Source: Stictocephala bisonia
Taxonomy: Eukaryota > Arthropoda > Insecta > Hemiptera > Membracidae
Direction: 5' to 3'
Length of the DNA stretch: 64,000 nucleotides
Assembly (NCBI GenBank): GCA_035578905.1
Contig: JAQJVL010001190.1
Coordinates: forward strand, 145,001-209,000
Shown here: positions 58,250-64,000 of the stretch, piece after piece
Layout of the letters: each line of letters opens with the position of its first letter
How positions within the stretch are numbered: position 1 is the first letter of the stretch
Made by a program: the position numbers and the translations under genes
The notes under the pieces: model-generated
The model's database searches: none
The model's input: the letters and a program-made list of their open reading frames with translations, nothing else
Told to the model about the DNA's origin: nothing

Positions 58250-58895
58250 ACTTCATCACCTATTAAAAACTCTTAAAACCGTTCACACGCCCACACAATC
58301 GCTAGTGTTTCTCTCTCAATATCTCTTCTCAATATTGGAATATCTCTTCTCAGTGTCTTAAAAACTACGGGATTCATAGTGTACTGGTTTCAAAACCCCA
58401 CTGTCATTTTGCTGATCTAGAAGTGCCCCTAATCCAGAAAGTGATGCATCAGCAGCTACTCTGGTCTTTCTGTTTGTTTCAAAGAACGCTAGTAAGGGAG
58501 GTTGAGTCATTATTTTCTTTATACTTTGAAAACTTTTCTTGTTGGGTTTCCCAGATCCAGGTATTTTGTTTCCGTAGCAGATCACGTATAGGTTCTGTAA
58601 TTGTAGCTAACTGAGGAAAAACATTTCAGTAATAGTTACACATTCCTAACAGTCTGCGCACCGCCAGTACGTTTTTAGGGGCTTCAAGGTTCAATGTAGC
58701 ATTGATTTTATCATTATCCGGGCTGATCCCTCTGTTTGAAATTATATGCCCCAAGAACTTAAGTCTTTGGATTCTGAAAATACACTTTGAATTATTCAAG
58801 GTAATCTCGTGTGATTTAAGTTTGCTTAAAACAGCATCCAATCTACTGTCGTATTCCTCTACAGACTTCCCATAAATAATAGAATCATCTAACAT
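58250..58895 (-). pseudogene. Gypsy RT palm end and RNase H
   Basis: Frame 58626-58895 begins at MLDDSIIYGKSVEEYDSRL, the xxDD catalytic motif of RT (usually YMDD), and continues to FLGHIISNRGISPD and LAVRRLLGMCNYY. A break near 58620 leads to frame 58358-58585: PPLLAFFETN, AADASLSGLGALLDQ (RNase H first Asp) and VHYESRSF. RNase H then runs to about 58260 with stops (DTEKRYSNIEKRY). Confidence 0.75.
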
Positions 58896-59461
58896 GTTAA
58901 CACCCCTTCCAGGCCTTGAAATAATTTTGTTATTTTCTGCTGGTATACTTCAGGTGCACTCGTTATACTCATATGCATTCTTTTGAAGCAATATCTGCCA
59001 ATGTGCGTGATAAATGTGGTAAGCAGCTTCGGTTCTGAATCTAAGGGTATCTGATAATAACCCGATCGACAATCTAGTTTTGAAAAATATTCTGCACCTT
59101 GCAGCTGTCCCAGCATATCATCCACTGATGGCAGCAGCATCAGTCTTTCTCTTTTGATTGCTTTATTCAGCTGTGTGTAGTCTATGCAAATACGAAAATC
59201 ATCGTTAGCTTTCGGGACTACTACCATCCCACCTACCCAGTCAATAGGCTTATTAACTTTAGAAATTATGCCATTTTCTTCTAATTTGATCAGTTCGTTT
59301 TCAGTTTTCGATCGTAATCTATAAGGCATACGCCTTGGACACCCAATAGCATATGGTTGGATACCTTCTTTTAGGCCAATTGAGTAAGCATCAGTTTTTA
59401 ACAGCCCAATTCCATCAAATAGCTCAGGATATTTACTCACTATATGAGTATGGGTTTTCAA
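58889..59461 (-). pseudogene. Gypsy reverse transcriptase, N-terminal and finger/palm
   Basis: A 190-codon frame with YPELFDGIG, PRRMPYRLRSKTENEL, GMVVVPKANDDFRICIDYTQ (motif A region), YFSKLDCRSGYYQIPLD (catalytic Asp present) and SITSAPEVYQQ. It joins the DD motif of the next frame near 58895 after a frameshift. The enzyme copies element RNA into DNA; this copy is broken but recently so. Confidence 0.8.
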
Positions 59462-59470
59462 TGAGGCCCA

Positions 59471-59803
59471 TCATATTAGGCCCAATCCTTCAATAGCTGG
59501 CCTACCTAATAAAGGTTTTTGTTCTCCCAACATAACATAAATATCTTGCCAGTAAGTCTTATCCTCAGAGTATACCAACCTAGCTCGGAATTTCCCAAGT
59601 ACATGTATTGGAGACCTAACAGGCCCAAACAGTTTTAAATCACAACTATCCAAACGATATTTCTTTTTAAAGCATTTTTCATATGTTGCTTCAGATATAG
59701 TAGTAACATATGCGCCACTATCTACACAGAACTTGAGTAAAATACTCCCTATAAGTAAATCTACTTCCCATGATTGAGACCGAACACAGTTTGTGTTATT
59801 CAA
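59471..59803 (-). pseudogene. Gypsy aspartic protease
   Basis: Contains FCVDSGAYVTTIS, the retropepsin active-site motif with DSG in place of the commoner DTG, and LLGRPAIEGLGLI at the end. The frame is open for 110 codons and is separated from RT by stops near 59465. Retropepsins process the element's polyprotein. Confidence 0.75.
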
Positions 59804-59879
59804 AAACGCTGCTGATATTACATCTAATTGTGTACATTCTGATTGTGGAATTCAGTGTTTTCATTACCCGCAACATAGT

Positions 59880-60160
59880 TGATTTTGCTTTTACACATCT
59901 TTTCAAAATAACCAACTCTGAAAAATTTCCTGAAACATTTAACTTTTAGAGCAGGACATGTAGAATTAACATGAGGAAATGACTTACCACAATTCCAACA
60001 TTTCCTGTTTTCATCAGGCTTATGTTCTAATTGACTTCTTAATGGTCTTCTGGCTGCTACCCCAATAACAGATTCCGATAAATGACTTCTAACTATTGAT
60101 TATTGTTTCTTCATTGTCTCAGCTTGTCTCACCTTTCCTTCAACCACTCTCAGAGTTAAA
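59880..60160 (-). pseudogene. Gypsy gag nucleocapsid region
   Basis: Minus-strand CWNCGKSFPHVNSTC near 59965-60002 is a CCHC-like knuckle. A second, decayed knuckle (CFRKFFRVGYFEKMC) follows near 59900-59945. Stops occur on both sides. Confidence 0.65.
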
Positions 60161-60165
60161 TTATC

Positions 60166-60675
60166 TTATATTTGCATTTCTTCCGATAGTCTGGTATCTT
60201 GGATCCCTTTTATGATCTTAGTCATCACCAGCTCATCTGTAAGGTTTCCAAACTTGCAATTTACAGACATATGATGCAAGTCTTTAATAAATCTCTCAAC
60301 TGGTTCTCCTTTCAACTGGTTCCTTTCGAAAAACCTTGTACGTTCATATACTACGTTTGTTTTTCCTTTAAAATACTCATTTAGACAATCTATTACATTA
60401 TCATAGCTATCCAGTTCTTTGGAAGAGAAGTGATACCTCTTCAGAACGTCTTCTGTTTCGTCTCCTAGAGTATAAATCAAAGTATTCACTTGGTAAATCT
60501 CTGGAGCTTCATTCAGCTTCGAAACAACTCTATATCGTTCCCTGCGTCCAAGCCAATTCTCCCAGTTTGGATTTTCCCAATCCAGTATTTCAGAAGCATT
60601 TATAGGTAATGGACGAAATGTTATAACTTCTTTGTCTTCTACATCTGACACCTTGGATTGATGCCGTCTAGGCAT
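60166..60675 (-). pseudogene. Gypsy gag capsid region
   Basis: The likely start is MPRRHQSK at 60675, not the more upstream in-frame Met at 60723. It holds WENWLGRRERYRVVSKL, VNTLIYTLGDETEDVL, YDNVIDCLNEYF and ERTRFFERNQLKGEPVERFI, the retrotransposon gag capsid signature of K02A2.6-type elements. It stops at 60166 at a premature TAA, after which zinc-knuckle sequence continues. Confidence 0.75.
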
Positions 60676-60819
60676 CTTAATTATATTAATAAAATAAGTC
60701 CTCATAAACAAATATAACCACACCTTTAATCCCTATCTCAAAACTCTCAACCCAGAACAATATATCAATTACTATACAAATGGTTTCAACATATGTTTAA
60801 TTAAATATTAATTAACAAT

Positions 60820-62613
60820 TGTACCGGGTCTTGGACCGGTACAGTTTTTTTTCGTCGTTGTCTGCCAGGCTGCCTGAGATCGCTCGTGTCCTGCGTTTTG
60901 CGTACTTTAGTGGCCGTTGGCTCAGATTCCGTTCGTTCCGTGTTCCAGCTCGGGTTGTCAGGTTGGCCATCTTCTAGATTGTTCTAGTAGTTCGGGTTGG
61001 TTCTCAGCAGCCGTTGGTCACAAGATGATAGGCTAGAAGCTCTAAAACGTAAGTGTTCATTTTGTAAGTTTTAATATCTAATCACCCTTTTGGTGAGAAT
61101 ATTTTGTTTCAATAATATTAATCGTTCTTACTGGTGTTTCAGGGTTTTGTTAAATTTTGTGTTCTTTGTCTAGATGTTTCTCAGACTAGGTTAAAGCCAT
61201 GTGCTCAATGTTACAGTTTTACCAGTAATTGCTTTATTATATCTTGTTCTATTTTCAATTGTAATTCTGTATAATGTTTATTGAGCCTTTTTTCAGTTGT
61301 AGTTACCGATATATCATATTTTTGTTCATTGACAATAACCTAGCCTATCTTTAGTTTGATTTTCATGTTATAACATATTGCCCCTGTTTCTATAGCCTAG
61401 TTTTCAGTTTGCCATTTTAAGTCCATATACGTAATTAATCCTTTGGTAATTTGTTAAGTTGTAGTTTGTCTTAAATCTGTTTTCCAACATAATTTTTCAT
61501 AGCCTAAAATTAATCTCTCACTGTCTTGTTGCTCCAATCATGTATAAGTTTGTCTCTTCATGTTAAGTTTTGTTAAATCAGGCACCCTTATATTTTTAGT
61601 TGTTATGTGTAATATTTTTGTTGTTGTGGCTGGACTGTTTTTAATGTGCTGTGGTTGCCTTGCAGTCCAGGGTCCTTGAGTGGAACTTTCTCCCTCGGCC
61701 TGCCGTCCGGGGATGTCAACCATCCACACTGCCAGCCTGGCCTGAGGACCATGTATAGAGGCCATTGGCGACCCCGCTGCCCCACCTACATCTTTAGGTA
61801 TGAGTCTTCTGTCCTCAGGTCAGTGCTTTCCATCTTGTTTTCCCGGCGGCTGAGCTGGGGGTTGATAATACAGAAAAAAAACGAAGAAGAAAAAAATGTT
61901 TGTGGAACTTTATGTGGCCTAGGCCTAAACTTCTAACCTTGGACAGTGATTTTAAGAAATCATGTTATTATTTATTGTTATGTTTAGGCCTAGTGATCGT
62001 TATTTATTTTTTGTTAAGTGTATTAGGGGGGTTTTGAAGTGAACTTTTACTCGAACGGTACCGTGTTATATATTTTTTTTAATTGTTTAATTTTTAAACT
62101 CACCAAAAGGGGATTATTGTTCTTTTGCTTAACTTCTAATTCGGAGCTGCCCAGGGATTCCGGCTTACTCCCTGGCCCGGTGGAATCAAGGGATGTGGGC
62201 TGAATTGCCGGGGTTTATTTGGGTGTAGTCAAAATTTTCTTAAATTTGTTCACTTTGAATTGTTAATAAATTGTCTTACGTTTTGGGTGTCTCTGGCTAG
62301 GCTGCAGATAGGCCATGTTGTTGTTAATTGTTAATTTTGGTATTTGTAGAGTTTGTTGTTTTTTTAGCTTTTGTCTTTATCTCGTTAATTTTTAGTGTTC
62401 TTGTTATTTATTTAAGTGCGAATGGATATTGTGGCCTTCTGCCAAGTCGGATTAATATATTTTTTGTTTACTTGAAATAAAAATTAGTTTTGCTCAGCTG
62501 CCGAGTTTTATTTTGACTCTCCAACTGCCACCCGTGATCCCATCGCTTTACTCGTTTTGAGCCATCCCCCAGTTGGCACGCTTCCCAGCTTTGGTGGGGG
62601 GGGATGGGCCTCA
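60820..62613 (+). mobile_element. Long 5' LTR (about 1.8 kb) of a Gypsy-type element
   Basis: Starts TGTACCGGGTCTTGGACCGG, then TACAG, a near-perfect hairpin at the very tip, and ends CA at 62612-62613, two bases before the primer binding site. It is GC-richer and different in base composition from the rest of the window. Poly(A) signals AATAAA occur near 62264 and 62477; TTATATAT near 62067 could be a TATA-like site. The start is inferred from the TG tip plus hairpin, as the 3' LTR is outside the window. It appears to have inserted into the leader of the minus-strand Gypsy. Confidence 0.6.
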
Positions 62614-62615
62614 AT

Positions 62616-62627
62616 TGGTAGCAGAGC
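62616..62627 (+). promoter_or_regulatory. Primer binding site for initiator tRNA-Met
   Basis: TGGTAGCAGAGC is complementary to the 3' end of insect initiator Met tRNA (...GCTCTGCTACCA). It lies just inside the 5' LTR and fixes its 3' border. Confidence 0.8.
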
Positions 62628-62788
62628 GTGGTTGCCTAAAAAAAAAAAAAAAAAATCTCTCGGTTGTTGACGGTGGGTGTTTGCCAGTTAGTAGGCCATT
62701 TTTATGTAGGTACTACATAAAAAAAAAAGAAATAAATAAAATATTATTTCAAAAGAAAAACAATTAGAAAACCAAATAAATAATTTTA

Positions 62789-62828
<40 letters not shown>

Positions 62829-62975
62829 AGGCAATCCGCTTGGTTACTGTTTTGAATGGGTTTCATGGGTGGATTGGAGTGGTCGGCAGTGGCTCGGTAG
62901 GCTGAGGGTTTTGTTCGTCTTGGACCCTGGAGTTGTCGTTTTTTGTGTATATTGTTTAGAATTGTTGCGTTATAG
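62628..62975 (+). other. Leader between PBS and gag, with A-runs
   Basis: Untranslated leader of the element. It contains homopolymer A tracts near 62638-62656 and 62792-62826; the latter is about 34 A. No ORF of interest. Confidence 0.5.
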
Positions 62976-64000
62976 ATGGCCTATCTGCAGAATGTTGCGC
63001 TCCTAGTCAAGGAGGAATTAATGTTTGAGTTGAGGTCGCGTGGTGTGACTCCGGAGGGTGATGTTCTGAATCTCCGGAGGTTGCTGCGGGAGCAGTTGTC
63101 CGCGGGTACGGCGGTGGATTGGTCTGATCTACTGGAGGTTAGTGAGGAGTTATTGGTTTGTAAACGCAAGGTGGAAGATTGGGAAGGGGTTTTGGAAGAT
63201 CTGCAGTTTGAACCTCCAGTAGGTCGTGACCGGGCCTGCCGTCTTGCACGTTTGGGGCATCTGCTTGCCCGTTTAAGGCTGGTCAACCGGGCACCGGGGT
63301 TGGAACCGTCGGATAGGGCGTGGATCTTGGAGAGTGTGTCTAGGCTGGATGAGATTTTTCAGGCACTCTCCGGTTCCACGACTCCTACGGGTCTGGGTCA
63401 GCGGCCTAATTTCTTGCTGTCGCCTAACGTGTCGAGGCCGCAGGCTGAGACAACGGCTCTCACTGTGCCTGAGGCTCCTTCTGAGCCTGCAGGCGTTTCT
63501 GTTGAGGTTGCTTGTGGTTTGGCTCCAGCTGCCGTTCCTTCTGCTTCTTTGGGTTCCCCTGCTCTTCTGCCGCTGAGCTACCACAAGCTACCTAACCCTC
63601 TCACGCCCATGATCCAGAATCTCCCTGTGATCGATGGGATGGATCCTGAGGAGCTTCTGAAGTTCCTAGTGGCCTTTCTCAGACTTAGTGAGATGCCCGG
63701 CATGCAGGCTGGGGACTTGCTTCGTCTGATTTTCCCGTATTGCAGAGGTCCCGTTGGGGAGTTGCTGAGTTCTGTCTTGGCCAGTGATGCCTCAGTGGAC
63801 TCGTTCCATCGAGAGTTACTTTCGTAGTTTCTTCCCATTCGACTCAGGGAGAGGATGGTCATGGACAGATTTTATCGGTCGCAGGGTAGGGGCGAGTCTC
63901 TGGCAGCCTATGTATCTTCAGTCAAGGAAGCTCGTCAAGCGTTGCGCCTCACACTTTCGGAAGCTGACACCATTCGTGTCATCCTGGATGGCATTTCACC
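62976..64000 (+). pseudogene. Gypsy-type gag with one premature stop (runs off window)
   Basis: ATG at 62976 in good context (ATAGATGG). Residues 1-100 are helical and charged, 130-215 are Pro/Ser/Ala-rich, and a capsid-like domain begins near residue 220: YHKLPNPLTPMIQNLPVIDG, LLKFLVAFLRLSEMPGM, LLRLIFPYCRGPVGELL and SFHRELLS. A TAG at 63825-63827 interrupts it. The frame then continues in the same register with FLPIRLRERMVMDRFYR and SLAAYVSSVKEARQALRL to the window end. A single nonsense change indicates a young copy. Gag forms the particle that packages element RNA. Confidence 0.75.

Larger units (their letters stand above)
58030..60720 (-). mobile_element. K02A2.6-like Gypsy retrotransposon, degenerate
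   Basis: Gag, zinc knuckle, protease, reverse transcriptase, RNase H and a scrap of integrase appear in this order leftwards. It is far better preserved than the copies at 1-3000 and 36306-38050, with several frames open over more than 100 codons. The region between RNase H (58260) and the integrase scrap is deleted. 60721-60819 is its 5' leader, cut off by the LTR of the next element. Confidence 0.85.

Noticed and set aside
62981..63862. Three minus-strand ORFs and an alternative plus frame over the gag
   Set aside because: The plus-strand frame from 62976 shows a recognisable gag capsid; the others are shadows of GC-rich coding DNA.
1..64000. CRISPR array, operons or bacterial insertion sequences
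   Set aside because: Tandem repeats here lack spacer structure, and the element content is clearly that of an arthropod nuclear genome.

Overview
This is an AT-rich eukaryotic window, most likely from an insect and perhaps a hemipteran. The evidence is the mixture of elements: K02A2.6-type Gypsy, BEL/Pao, jockey-like and R1-like LINEs, a PIF1-type Helitron, a BED/hAT transposon, a tRNA-derived SINE and an initiator-Met-primed LTR element. The species cannot be fixed from sequence alone. Most of the window is degenerate transposon sequence set in long AT-rich non-coding DNA. There is one assembly gap of 523 N.

Layout. 1-5.3 kb: a decayed Gypsy element followed by a LINE. 6.2-6.5 kb: a possible host promoter and first exon (minus strand). 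8.07-8.84 kb: a palindromic element with two 300-bp arms that differ at one base, each carrying a complete hammerhead ribozyme. 9.7-10.2 kb: an intact single-exon gene for a 153-residue membrane-anchored protein. 11.3-14.6 kb: fragments of two LINEs and a SINE. 17.4-17.8 kb: a 37-bp minisatellite. 24-25.3 kb: tandem repeats and the gap. 25.5-30.2 kb: a degenerate autonomous Helitron (Rep plus helicase). 31.2-38.05 kb: a minus-strand block, LINE then hAT then Gypsy, that is an inverted relative of the first 5.3 kb. 40.1-40.5 kb: a solo LTR. 45.9-48.2 kb: a field of short imperfect repeats. 52.8-53.3 kb: an intact paralogue (149 residues) of the 9.7-kb gene, in opposite orientation. 56.1-58.0 kb: BEL/Pao remnant (minus). 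58.05-60.7 kb: K02A2.6-like Gypsy remnant (minus). 60.8-64 kb: a long LTR, initiator-Met primer binding site and gag of a further Gypsy-type element, cut by the window end.

The only two convincing intact protein genes are the paralogous small membrane proteins. They share about 87% identity over the first 60 residues, conserved upstream sequence and a conserved poly(A) region, so they arose by an inverted segmental duplication that covers roughly 7.9-10.4 kb and 52.6-54.2 kb. The palindromic hammerhead element lies in the downstream flank of the left copy only, so the right copy serves as the empty site. The ribozyme is the most striking signal here: the order of stems makes it a type III (open stem III) hammerhead, and it is arranged as an inverted pair.
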